DNA of 17,106 nucleotides, taken from contig JBKJTP010000293.1 of NCBI GenBank assembly GCA_046590195.1, positions 1 to 17,106 on the forward strand. The letters are read 5' to 3'. Within the stretch, counting starts at the first letter, position 1. Each line of letters begins with the position of its first letter. Both the position numbers and the translations under genes were made by a program. This document shows positions 1 through 7,308 of this stretch, piece by piece. The DNA is from JBKJTP01 sp046590195 (GTDB taxonomy: Bacteria > Bacteroidota > Ignavibacteria > Palsa-1295). The notes beneath the pieces were generated by a model. The model had not been told where the DNA came from. It worked only from the letters and a program-made list of their open reading frames with translations, and did not search any database.

Positions 1-2257
1 GGAAGCGATCGGCTGGGCGTGGGAGCTCTTGACAGAGGTGTGGAAGCTTGATAAGTCTCGACTCTACGCAACGGTCTTCGAGGAAGATCTCGAAGCCGAA
101 GAACTGTGGAAGTCCGAGACCGACATCGATCACTCGCATATCATCCGCTCTGGAGCAAAGGATAACTTCTGGGAGATGGGCGACACCGGGCCGTGCGGCC
201 CGTGTTCGGAGATCCATTACGACAGCACACCCGATGGCTCCGGCAAAGAGCTCGTGAACATGGGTTCGCCTCGCGTCATCGAAGTATGGAATCTGGTTTT
301 CATCCAGTACAATCGTAATGTCGATGGCTCGCTGACGCCACTACCGAAGACGCACGTCGATACGGGTATGGGCTTCGAGCGCATCTGCGCTACGCTGCAG
401 AAGAAGCTCTCGAACTACGATTCGGACGTCTTCACACCGTATCTCGATTGGCTAAGCAAGCGCAGCAACATCAAGTATGGTCACGCAGAAGAGACCGACA
501 TCGCAATGCGCGTCATCGCCGATCACGTTCGCACACTTACCTGCGCGATCGCAGATGGAGCGTTGCCCGGCAACGAGGGTCGCGGTTATGTATTGCGACG
601 TATTCTTCGTCGTGCAGCTCGCTACGGCCGGAAGCTAGAGTTGTTCGATCCATTCATCAATGAGTTGAGCGCAGTCGTGGCTGACACGATGGGCCATGTC
701 TTCCCTGAGATCCGCGAGAAGCTCGCGCATGTGCAGCGCGTCATCCGTGCCGAAGAAGAGAGCTTCAACGTGACGCTCGATCGCGGACTTGCGATGTTCG
801 AGGAGATCTCGGCTCTTGCAAAGAATACTGAATCGCCATCGATCGAAGGCGATGAAGCTTTCAAGCTCTATGATACATTCGGCTTTCCGGTCGATCTCAC
901 ACAGGTGCTCGCTCGCGAACGCGGACTCGAGGTCGATATGGATCGCTTCACCGAACTTCTGCAGGAGCAGAAGGATCGGAGTTTGCGAGTGCATGCTTCA
1001 AAAAAGCAGGTCGTGCAGGCGAATCTTGAGTCGATAGATGCAACTTCAGAGTTCACCGGCTATGATGCATTCGAAGATACAGGCCGTGCCCTCTATGTTG
1101 AAGGCAATACCGTTGTGCTCGATCGTACCCCATTCTATGCCGAGTCAGGTGGACAGATCTCAGACACAGGTACACTGAAGATTGGCGATAATTTTTATGC
1201 TGTCAAGGATGTCCGCAAAGTTGGCGGAGCGATCGCTCACGTCCTTGAGGCTGAATCCGTCAGTGAAGAGCAGGGCGCCGTTGCGCATGGCTCGATCGAT
1301 GTACCGCGCCGCCGCGATATCATGCGCAACCACACGGCGACGCACTTGATGCACTCAGCCCTTCGCAAGGTGCTCGGCGAGCATGTGCATCAGGCTGGCT
1401 CGCTCGTCACGCCGGATAAGCTCCGTTTTGATTTCAATCATTATGAGAAGCTTTCTTCTGAACAGGTGCGAGAGATCGAAGCGATCGTGAACGACAAGAT
1501 CCGTGAGTCGATCCGCCTCGTTCATCATCGCAACATCCCATTCGAAGAAGCGAAGAAGATGGGTGCGCTCATGTTCTTCGGCGATAAGTACGGCACGCAT
1601 GTGAACGTCGTCGACTTCGGCCCATTCTCTCGCGAGTTTTGTGGCGGCACACACATTCCGAATACGGCTGAGGTCGGATTGTTCAAGTTCACAATGGAAT
1701 CGAGTATTGCTTCGGGTGTAAGACGCGTCGAAGCCGTTACAGGCAAAGGCATTGAACATTGGCTGCTAGAGCAAGAGAGCAAGTTTATGGAGCTCTCTCG
1801 TGAATTCGACGCAGTTCAAGAAGAAAAGCGACGGCTCGAGAAAGAGCTTACAAAGCTGAAGCTCGAAGGCCGGCGCAGTGAGATGAAGGCGCTCGCTGCA
1901 CAGGCAAAGCCGCTCAACGGCTCGAATGTGAGCATTGTGACAAAGGAGCTCACCGTTTTCGATGCCGAGGAGTTGAAATCGCTGGGTGAGATGCTCCGTG
2001 AAGAGATGAAGAGTGGCACTGTAGGTGTTATTGGCGCAAAGCTTGCAGAAGACAAAGTATCACTGATCTCGATCGTAACTGACGACTTGATCAAGGAGAA
2101 GAAATTGCAGGCGGGTAAGCTCGTAACACAGATCGCGGAAATCGTTGGAGGCAAGGGCGGCGGCAGGCCGCAGATCGCACAGGCAGGAGGGAAGTATCCC
2201 GAACGTCTCAGCGAAGCTCTCTCGAAGGTCGCGGAGATCGTGCAGGCGAGTCTCTAA
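1..2257 (+). CDS. alaS: Alanyl-tRNA synthetase, 5'-truncated by window edge
   Basis: Class II synthetase that charges tRNA-Ala with alanine in the cytoplasm and edits mischarged Ser/Gly. The reading frame is already open at base 2 (EAIGWAWELL, typical of the catalytic domain), so the TTG at 29 is not the start; roughly the first 100 residues, with class II motif 1, lie upstream of the window. Visible in order: GDTGPCGPCSEIHYD, motif 3 region HVDTGMGFERI, the tRNA-recognition region with ADGALPGNEGRGYVLRRILRR, the editing-domain zinc/catalytic pairs HTATH (1331-1345) and CGGTH (1640-1654), a coiled coil rich in E/K/R near 1800-1900, and the C-Ala domain with GGKGGGRP near 2146. All key editing residues are present, so the enzyme should be functional. 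It ends in TAA just before a strong terminator, so it is transcribed separately from dacB. Identification is secure. Confidence 0.97.
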   Translation, partial: EAIGWAWELLTEVWKLDKSRLYATVFEEDLEAEELWKSETDIDHSHIIRSGAKDNFWEMGDTGPCGPCSEIHYDSTPDGSGKELVNMGSPRVIEVWNLVFIQYNRNVDGSLTPLPKTHVDTGMGFERICATLQKKLSNYDSDVFTPYLDWLSKRSNIKYGHAEETDIAMRVIADHVRTLTCAIADGALPGNEGRGYVLRRILRRAARYGRKLELFDPFINELSAVVADTMGHVFPEIREKLAHVQRVIRAEEESFNVTLDRGLAMFEEISALAKNTESPSIEGDEAFKLYDTFGFPVDLTQVLARERGLEVDMDRFTELLQEQKDRSLRVHASKKQVVQANLESIDATSEFTGYDAFEDTGRALYVEGNTVVLDRTPFYAESGGQISDTGTLKIGDNFYAVKDVRKVGGAIAHVLEAESVSEEQGAVAHGSIDVPRRRDIMRNHTATHLMHSALRKVLGEHVHQAGSLVTPDKLRFDFNHYEKLSSEQVREIEAIVNDKIRESIRLVHHRNIPFEEAKKMGALMFFGDKYGTHVNVVDFGPFSREFCGGTHIPNTAEVGLFKFTMESSIASGVRRVEAVTGKGIEHWLLEQESKFMELSREFDAVQEEKRRLEKELTKLKLEGRRSEMKALAAQAKPLNGSNVSIVTKELTVFDAEELKSLGEMLREEMKSGTVGVIGAKLAEDKVSLISIVTDDLIKEKKLQAGKLVTQIAEIVGGKGGGRPQIAQAGGKYPERLSEALSKVAEIVQASL

Positions 2258-2299
2258 TCATTACCACGTTAGATGCTTTTCATGTAACAAGTTGACAAT

Positions 2300-2334
2300 A
2301 GAGGAGTAATTTTCACTTACTCCTCTTTCTATTT
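2300..2334 (+). terminator. Intrinsic terminator of alaS
   Basis: Perfect 10-bp stem AGAGGAGTAA / TTACTCCTCT (2300-2309 and 2317-2326) with a 7-nt loop, followed by the T-rich TTTCTATTT. It lies 43 bp after the alaS stop and runs right up to the GTG at 2338, which argues that dacB starts further down. Confidence 0.85.
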
Positions 2335-2370
2335 ATCGTGATCACTACCAAAACACTCTCAAGCTCCATC

Positions 2371-4269
2371 ATGCGCCTCGTCCTCGTGCTGTTAAGCACA
2401 GTGACGCTCGTCGCATCTTCCGGCTGTGACATTCCACGAGGAGAAAGTCAGAGCCGGACGAATGCCGATCGTGAGGCCGCAAAGCAATACATCGACACAT
2501 CCTACTTCGCAAAGCGCGTTACGTTCACCGGCTTCGAAGGGGATACAGCAACGGCGCTGAATAATCTTCGCGAAGAACTCGATCTCCTGCTCTCGGGCAA
2601 AGAGATGCGTAATGTGAATGCATCGGTAAAGATCGCGCTCTATGAGCCGAACAACACGCCGCATTATGTCTATTCGCTGAACCCTGGATTGAGTGTGCTT
2701 CCGGCGTCGGTCGAGAAGCTTTTTACATCGTCAGCGACGATGTGGGCACTTGGTTCAAGTTATTCCTTTACGACACGGCTCGATATGCCAAAGGGTACGA
2801 GGATCGAGGGTAATCGTGTGATCGGCAATGTGCTCTTGCGTCCGAGCGGCGACCCGACGTTTCGTACGAATGACTTCGATCAGATCGCTTCGCAGCTCAA
2901 AGGCCGAGGTATTACACGTATCGAAGGCGACATCATCGGTGACTTGACAGATGACGATATTCTGACGCCGGATGCAAAGAAGTATTTTGCAAGCAAGCAG
3001 CAGCTTGTGGGCAAGCCGGTGGCTGTTCGCGATACCCTGATGCATACAGGCATCAGCATCTCGGATGAAGGAATAGTCTCGTCCGAAGAGGTTGACGGTG
3101 AGAAGCTTGATGATGAAAATGCGCTGTTAGAGGAAGAGGCCGATGAAGAGGAATCTGCTCCCGGTGTGATTTCGTCTTCTCCGAACTTCGCGATCGATCG
3201 TAACGTCGTGACGGTCACTGTGACAGGCACAGCTCAGGGCTCGCCAGTAAGTGTGAGGGTCTATCCGCCGATCTCTTCGGTACTGGTGAAGAATGGTGGT
3301 AAGTCAAGCGCGCCTTCAGTGGTCAAGACACGGAAAGTCGGTAAGGGCAAGAAGAAGCGCAACGTTCGTTATCGAACGAAGTCGACGACAACATTACGTG
3401 TATCATCGACCGGTGGCGCGAATGGCGACGCCCAGACGATCGCGATCTCAGGCTTGCTCCCAGCTCGAGTGTCTCGTACATATAGCTTCCCGATCAAGAA
3501 TGTACCACTTGCGATGACTGCCACGTTGAAGTGGAAGCTCGAACAAAATGGTATCGTCGTGACGGGTGCGCCGAAACTGGCGCATCTCAGTACGGATCCA
3601 ACAAAGCTTACGAATCTTGGGATGAAGGAGTCCAAGCTTTCAGACCTGCTCAACATTACGAATAAGAGGAGCGACAACTATCTTGCGGAGAGCATGTACC
3701 GCAAACTCTCGACGATCAGTTCAGTGGCCGCAAATTCGAGCGATGAGCGAGCGCGGAAGATCATGCGCTCTTATCTCGAGGTCTGTAACATCGATGGCAA
3801 TCAGTGCATCTTCATCGATGGCTCCGGGCTGTCGAAGCAGAATCGCACGAACGCGAACACTGTGATCGATCTGCTCACCGCGATACGTCAGCAGCCAGGT
3901 TTCTTCGGGCAGTTCGCGACATCGCTTTCAGTAGCCGGGTATGACGGCACACTGCGCAAGCGTATGCATGGCACTCCTGCACAATTCAACGCGCATGGGA
4001 AGACCGGTACACTCAATGGAGTAACTGCTCTTGCAGGCTATATCATTACTGCAGATGGACAACTCGCAAGCTACTTCATCACGATGCAGAATTTCCGTAA
4101 CGGGCCCGCAGTCCATAAGCGGACGCAGGATCGTATCTTGACGCTACTCGCGAACTTCCAGTATCAGAAGTACATCGGCCCTACAGGTGGATTGATCCAG
4201 CCTGATGGCTCGCTGCTCATCCCAGGTGATAGCGCACTTACGCCCGCAGAGTTAGCGGAAGGGATGTAA
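2371..4269 (+). CDS. dacB: D-alanyl-D-alanine carboxypeptidase/endopeptidase, PBP4 (peptidase S13), lipoprotein
   Basis: Penicillin-binding protein 4 family enzyme that trims the terminal D-Ala and/or cleaves D-Ala-mDAP cross-links of peptidoglycan in the periplasm. With the start at ATG 2371 the protein has 632 residues: signal MRLVLVLLSTVTLVASSGC (probable lipid-attached Cys19, though the -3 Ser is not the usual Leu/Val), active-site S-V-E-K (about residues 113-116, SxxK), S-D-N (about 434-436, SxN), DGSGLS and K-T-G-T (about 544-547, KTG). An upstream in-frame GTG at 2338 would add 11 residues, but it abuts the alaS terminator, so I prefer 2371; 2338 remains possible. No Shine-Dalgarno is seen at either. 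Oddity: an insertion between the SxxK and SxN motifs carries a strongly acidic run (about residues 238-262, DDENALLEEEADEEE) and then a strongly basic run (about 320-337, KVGKGKKKRNVRYR). Family assignment is firm; carboxypeptidase versus endopeptidase preference cannot be read from sequence. Confidence 0.93.
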   Translation: MRLVLVLLSTVTLVASSGCDIPRGESQSRTNADREAAKQYIDTSYFAKRVTFTGFEGDTATALNNLREELDLLLSGKEMRNVNASVKIALYEPNNTPHYVYSLNPGLSVLPASVEKLFTSSATMWALGSSYSFTTRLDMPKGTRIEGNRVIGNVLLRPSGDPTFRTNDFDQIASQLKGRGITRIEGDIIGDLTDDDILTPDAKKYFASKQQLVGKPVAVRDTLMHTGISISDEGIVSSEEVDGEKLDDENALLEEEADEEESAPGVISSSPNFAIDRNVVTVTVTGTAQGSPVSVRVYPPISSVLVKNGGKSSAPSVVKTRKVGKGKKKRNVRYRTKSTTTLRVSSTGGANGDAQTIAISGLLPARVSRTYSFPIKNVPLAMTATLKWKLEQNGIVVTGAPKLAHLSTDPTKLTNLGMKESKLSDLLNITNKRSDNYLAESMYRKLSTISSVAANSSDERARKIMRSYLEVCNIDGNQCIFIDGSGLSKQNRTNANTVIDLLTAIRQQPGFFGQFATSLSVAGYDGTLRKRMHGTPAQFNAHGKTGTLNGVTALAGYIITADGQLASYFITMQNFRNGPAVHKRTQDRILTLLANFQYQKYIGPTGGLIQPDGSLLIPGDSALTPAELAEGM

Positions 4270-4276
4270 TTCGTAG

Positions 4277-4304
4277 GGCCACTTGACAAAGTGGCCGAAT
4301 GCGG
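4277..4304 (+). repeat. Hairpin repeat, copy 1
   Basis: Stem GGCCACTT / AAGTGGCC (8 bp) with loop GACA, followed by GAATGCGG, just after the dacB stop. The 28-bp unit is nearly the same as 4395-4422: identical stem, different tetraloop, one base changed in the tail. No T-tract follows, so it may be a dispersed palindromic repeat as much as a dacB terminator. Confidence 0.7.
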
Positions 4305-4322
4305 CCAGATAAGATCAAGGTC

Positions 4323-4363
4323 AAAAAAATATCGGCCGTGGCACTGAAGCCACGGCCGATATT
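4323..4363 (-). terminator. Strong intrinsic terminator for the oligopeptide-binding gene
   Basis: Perfect 15-bp stem AATATCGGCCGTGGC (4328-4342) / its complement (4349-4363), 6-nt loop. On the minus strand it is followed by seven T (A-tract 4323-4329 on plus), the standard layout for terminating the leftward gene ending at 4430. On the plus strand it may also stop dacB transcripts, but the T-run there is poor. Confidence 0.85.
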
Positions 4364-4386
4364 CGTTCACGCCACAAAGTTCATCT

Positions 4387-4422
4387 CCGCATCCGGCCAC
4401 TTCGCCAAGTGGCCGGATGCGG
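4387..4422. repeat. Hairpin repeat, copy 2 (16-bp perfect stem)
   Basis: Perfect 16-bp stem, left arm 4387-4402 and right arm 4407-4422, loop CGCC. Its core GGCCACTT-loop-AAGTGGCC plus tail repeats copy 1 (4277-4304). It starts 8 bp beyond the stop of the leftward oligopeptide-binding gene and probably caps that mRNA's 3' end ahead of the T-tract terminator. Confidence 0.75.
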
Positions 4423-4429
4423 TGGAATG

Positions 4430-6139
4430 CTATTTCGAGAACCACACCGACTTCAGCGGACGGCGGTCCATCGCGTTCGATGGAAAGTCGTTCACGTACG
4501 GCTGGAGCAGATGATAATCCTCATCATGGAAGAGAACGATGATCGATGCATCCTGCACTTGCACAGCGTCGGCTTGCGCCCAGTACTGCATCGCTGTGGC
4601 ACGGTCAGGAGCATTCACTGCAAGCTCGTACAAGCGATCGAATTCAGCATTGCGATAACGTGTCTGATTGATCGAGCTCGGACCTGACGCAGGTATATTT
4701 TTGCCATAAAGCAGATTCATAAAATTCTGGGGGTCTGGATAATCTGCGATCCATCCGAGACGGAAGAACTCGGTCTTGCCTTCATCGATGCGTGCTGTGT
4801 GCTGCGCCCATTCGACGAGTTGCAACTGCACGTTCAAGCCCAGATTCTCAGTGAGCTGTGCCTGGATAGCTTGCGCAACATCCTGATTTCGACCGCCGCC
4901 GGTATTGAGCTGCAATGTCAGTGGAGGAATGTTGCCACCCATCTCCTTCTTCGCGATCGCGAGTTCTGCCCGTGCGCTATCCGGGTTGAACTTCAAGCCC
5001 GGTACACTCGCCCAATCGTATCCAGGCATTGAAGGCGGCACGATGCCGTGCTCACCTGGCTCTGCTGCCTGACCCTTCAGCACATACTTCATGATCTTGC
5101 GTCTATCGATCGCTTGTGCAATCGCGCGGCGAAGATGACGATTCTTCACATTTGGCAGATCGACGTTCAAGCCATAGAACTGCGTGCCCATTGCCGGCAT
5201 GCGGTCAAGCTTGTACTTCGCATATTGCCCCTTGAGGTTCTTGTTCTCATCGACCATGTCCTGGAAGAACTCGCTTGGCAAGCGATATACATGATGCAGC
5301 TTATTCTGCTGGAAGTTGAGCAACTCCTGCTTCGTCTCCTTGAGGAACGTGAATTTGATCGTATCGAGATAGGGGAGCTTGTTTCCCGCAGCGTCGCGTC
5401 CCCAGTAATTTGGGTTGCGAACGAGAAGGCAGTGCAATGCTTCGCGATACTCAGCGAACTTGAACGGCCCTGTACCGACGCCATGACGACCGAAGTCCTT
5501 GCCATACTTCTCAACTGCTTCCTTAGCGTAGATGAAAGCATTGCCCACCAGCGCGTAGTTGATGAATGGCGAGAACGGCTTCTCGAGTGTGACGATGAAC
5601 GTGGTGTCGTCCGGCGCTTGCAATCCTGCTACGCCACCAGCGAGTGTTGCCTTGCTGTTGAAGTACGCTTCAGCACCCTTGATGACGCGGAAGTAGGGGA
5701 ATGCGAGTGTGTTGGTTGTCGGATCGAGCGCGCGCTTCCACGAATAGACAACATCCTTTGAAGTCATCTTCCTGCCCTTGCTATTTGGGAAGCAGGCATC
5801 ATCCTGGAAGTAGACGTCATTGCGCAGCTTGAACGTGTAGGTCAAGCCATCCGGAGAAATGACTGGAAGTTGCGCAAGCGAAGGGATGATATTCAGATCT
5901 TTATCGAACGCAAGAAGCTGATCGTAGATGTTCTCCGCGATATGATGGCTTGTCGCATCGTTGATCTGCGGTGGATCCAGCGAGCGCATGTCGCCGGTCT
6001 CGTTCATCAGGAATGTACCGCCGTAGGACTTGCCGCCTTCAGCATCTCGGAGGCCGGCGGGCGAATCTTTGCCCTTGTCTCCGCAGGAATTCAAACTAGC
6101 CGTGAGCAGCAACGCCAGGCAAAGGACGAGTTTTTTCAT
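4430..6139 (-). CDS. Oligopeptide/dipeptide ABC transporter substrate-binding lipoprotein (SBP family 5)
   Basis: OppA/DppA-type solute-binding protein that captures peptides (or another family-5 ligand) in the periplasm for an ABC importer. The 569-residue product starts MKKLVLCLALLLTASLNSC; LNSC is a good lipobox with Cys19. I chose ATG 6139 because the frame upstream lacks signal-peptide character. Visible family features are the YGGTF opening, the segment SPDGLTYTFKLRNDVYFQDD, LRRAIAQAIDRRKI, and NLGLNVQLQLVEW near the C-terminal lobe; full length for the family. No permease or ATPase gene lies beside it, so it is an orphan whose partner genes must be elsewhere. A TAGATTTG match to the Bacteroidota -7 element sits 33 bp before the start. 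Specific substrate unknown. It is followed by two strong hairpins and a T-tract terminator, and converges on dacB. Confidence 0.93.
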   Translation of the reverse strand: MKKLVLCLALLLTASLNSCGDKGKDSPAGLRDAEGGKSYGGTFLMNETGDMRSLDPPQINDATSHHIAENIYDQLLAFDKDLNIIPSLAQLPVISPDGLTYTFKLRNDVYFQDDACFPNSKGRKMTSKDVVYSWKRALDPTTNTLAFPYFRVIKGAEAYFNSKATLAGGVAGLQAPDDTTFIVTLEKPFSPFINYALVGNAFIYAKEAVEKYGKDFGRHGVGTGPFKFAEYREALHCLLVRNPNYWGRDAAGNKLPYLDTIKFTFLKETKQELLNFQQNKLHHVYRLPSEFFQDMVDENKNLKGQYAKYKLDRMPAMGTQFYGLNVDLPNVKNRHLRRAIAQAIDRRKIMKYVLKGQAAEPGEHGIVPPSMPGYDWASVPGLKFNPDSARAELAIAKKEMGGNIPPLTLQLNTGGGRNQDVAQAIQAQLTENLGLNVQLQLVEWAQHTARIDEGKTEFFRLGWIADYPDPQNFMNLLYGKNIPASGPSSINQTRYRNAEFDRLYELAVNAPDRATAMQYWAQADAVQVQDASIIVLFHDEDYHLLQPYVNDFPSNAMDRRPLKSVWFSK

Positions 6140-6171
6140 CGAATAAAAGCTAAATGTTACCGTTGAGCCTG

Positions 6172-6179
6172 CAAATCTA
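6172..6179 (-). promoter_or_regulatory. Candidate -7 promoter element of the oligopeptide-binding gene
   Basis: TAGATTTG on the minus strand matches TAnnTTTG, known as the Bacteroidota -7 element, and would give a leader of about 28 nt. I see no convincing -33 TTTG at the expected 19-21 bp. A small palindrome, CCATT-A-AATGG (6190-6200), lies just upstream. Confidence 0.35.
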
Positions 6180-6255
6180 CCACACTCGACCATTAAATGG
6201 CTGAGTGACCCAAAATGAGTCAGCGAATGGCTCAGGAATGGCATAACACGCCTGC

Positions 6256-6729
6256 ATGAAAAAGATAACCCTCGCGCTCGTCTTGTTCGTTACAGTTCAC
6301 GTCACGAGTTGCACCCCCAGGCCCGAGGATGATGTCCCCCAGATCGGCGATTCATTAAGCACCACGATCCCGATCGAGACGCCAAAGGACGAAACGCCCG
6401 ACAATCGCGGGCAGACCGACCCAACGCGAATGAACTACATCCTTCCGGTGGATACGGCGTTTGTCAGCGAAGAGGGCGGCAAGACCCTCATTCGCGTGCG
6501 AGGACCACTTGGCGACGGCTGTCAGAAGTTCGAATACATCGATAGCGTAAAGGATGGCTCGACGATAAAGCTGACATTCTGGGCATCGCGACCGAAGGAT
6601 CCGAACACGGTCTGCACGCAGCAATTTCAAGCATACCAGCAGGAAGTATTGGTCGATCCGCTGCAGTACAACCGTTACAGCGTTAGACAACCCAATGGCA
6701 CGGAGCGAACTTACCCGATCTTGCCATAG
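6256..6729 (+). CDS. Small lipoprotein, tandem paralogue 1
   Basis: 157 residues, start MKKITLALVLFVTVHVTSC with lipobox VTSC (Cys19), so a membrane-anchored periplasmic or outer-membrane protein. After a disordered Pro/Asp/Thr-rich linker (about 20-58) comes a compact domain with YIL, VRGPLGDGCQ, EYIDSV, LTFWASRPKDP and VCTQ. Cys89 and Cys120 are 31 residues apart and probably form a disulfide. The same domain, with the same Cys spacing, recurs in the next gene 51 bp downstream. The pattern GC...(T/R)P.D..CT recalls small secreted beta-sandwich domains found in many bacterial lipoproteins of unknown function; that is my inference from memory, not a search. I do not recognise a function. It diverges from the oligopeptide-binding gene with a 116-bp gap; no Shine-Dalgarno is seen. 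Confidence 0.85.
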   Translation: MKKITLALVLFVTVHVTSCTPRPEDDVPQIGDSLSTTIPIETPKDETPDNRGQTDPTRMNYILPVDTAFVSEEGGKTLIRVRGPLGDGCQKFEYIDSVKDGSTIKLTFWASRPKDPNTVCTQQFQAYQQEVLVDPLQYNRYSVRQPNGTERTYPILP

Positions 6730-6780
6730 TATTCTTATCTTCTTACCCTAAAATCTTAAGACCAGTCAAACTTAGTCAGT

Positions 6781-7308
6781 ATGAATAGACTCACCCTCGC
6801 CTTGGCCCTTGCTTTACTACTTCCCCTGATGACATCTTGCGCCGGAAGGAATGAGGACCCACAAATGGAAGGTGCTGCCCGACCAGACACTGCGCAAAGC
6901 GAAGTTGTCGAGAGCATCGGGACCGGTACGGCACTGGAAGCACGGCAGCATGCTGATCCGGAGCGGGAGTACTACATCCTTACTTCAGATAGTGTCAGAT
7001 TAACTCGTGACGATGCGGCAGTATGGATCATGGTACGCGGTCAGCTTCTCGATGGCTGTCAGCGGTATGAGTACTATGACTCCGTAGCAAATGGCTCGGC
7101 GCTGATGCTCACCTTCTGGGGATCGCGACCTACCGATCCAACCGTAGTCTGCACCCAGGAGCGAAGCGTTTACGACAAAGAGCTCCGGATCGCAAACACT
7201 GGGTATACAAGCTTCGGCGTCATTCAACCCGATGGAAGCACGCGCGTCCTGACGTTATCAGAACAACAGTTTGATACCGCCCTGGAACTCGCGCCCCGCG
7301 CCCGGTAG
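6781..7308 (+). CDS. Small lipoprotein, tandem paralogue 2, with overlapping C-terminal tail
   Basis: 175 residues, start MNRLTLALALALLLPLMTSC with lipobox MTSC (Cys20). The mature domain aligns along its whole length with the preceding gene: YILTSDS, VRGQLLDGCQ, EYYDSV, LTFWGSRPTDP, VCTQ, then the final DGSTRVLT. Cys93 and Cys124 keep the 31-residue spacing. Clear tandem duplication. It differs from paralogue 1 by a C-terminal extension of about 16 residues (from SEQQFD to the end) that lies wholly within the 3' end of the oppositely oriented TonB receptor gene (overlap 7258-7308). The extension therefore looks like read-through after loss of an earlier stop. Function unknown; probably cotranscribed with paralogue 1. 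Confidence 0.85.
   Translation: MNRLTLALALALLLPLMTSCAGRNEDPQMEGAARPDTAQSEVVESIGTGTALEARQHADPEREYYILTSDSVRLTRDDAAVWIMVRGQLLDGCQRYEYYDSVANGSALMLTFWGSRPTDPTVVCTQERSVYDKELRIANTGYTSFGVIQPDGSTRVLTLSEQQFDTALELAPRAR

Noticed and set aside
2292..2320. TTGACA at 2292 as a -35 box for dacB
   Set aside because: No matching -10 at 16-18 bp; the following sequence is the alaS terminator stem.
5048..5761. 237-codon open frame antisense to the oligopeptide-binding gene
   Set aside because: No signal, domain or composition of a real protein; the other strand has a clear full-length family protein.
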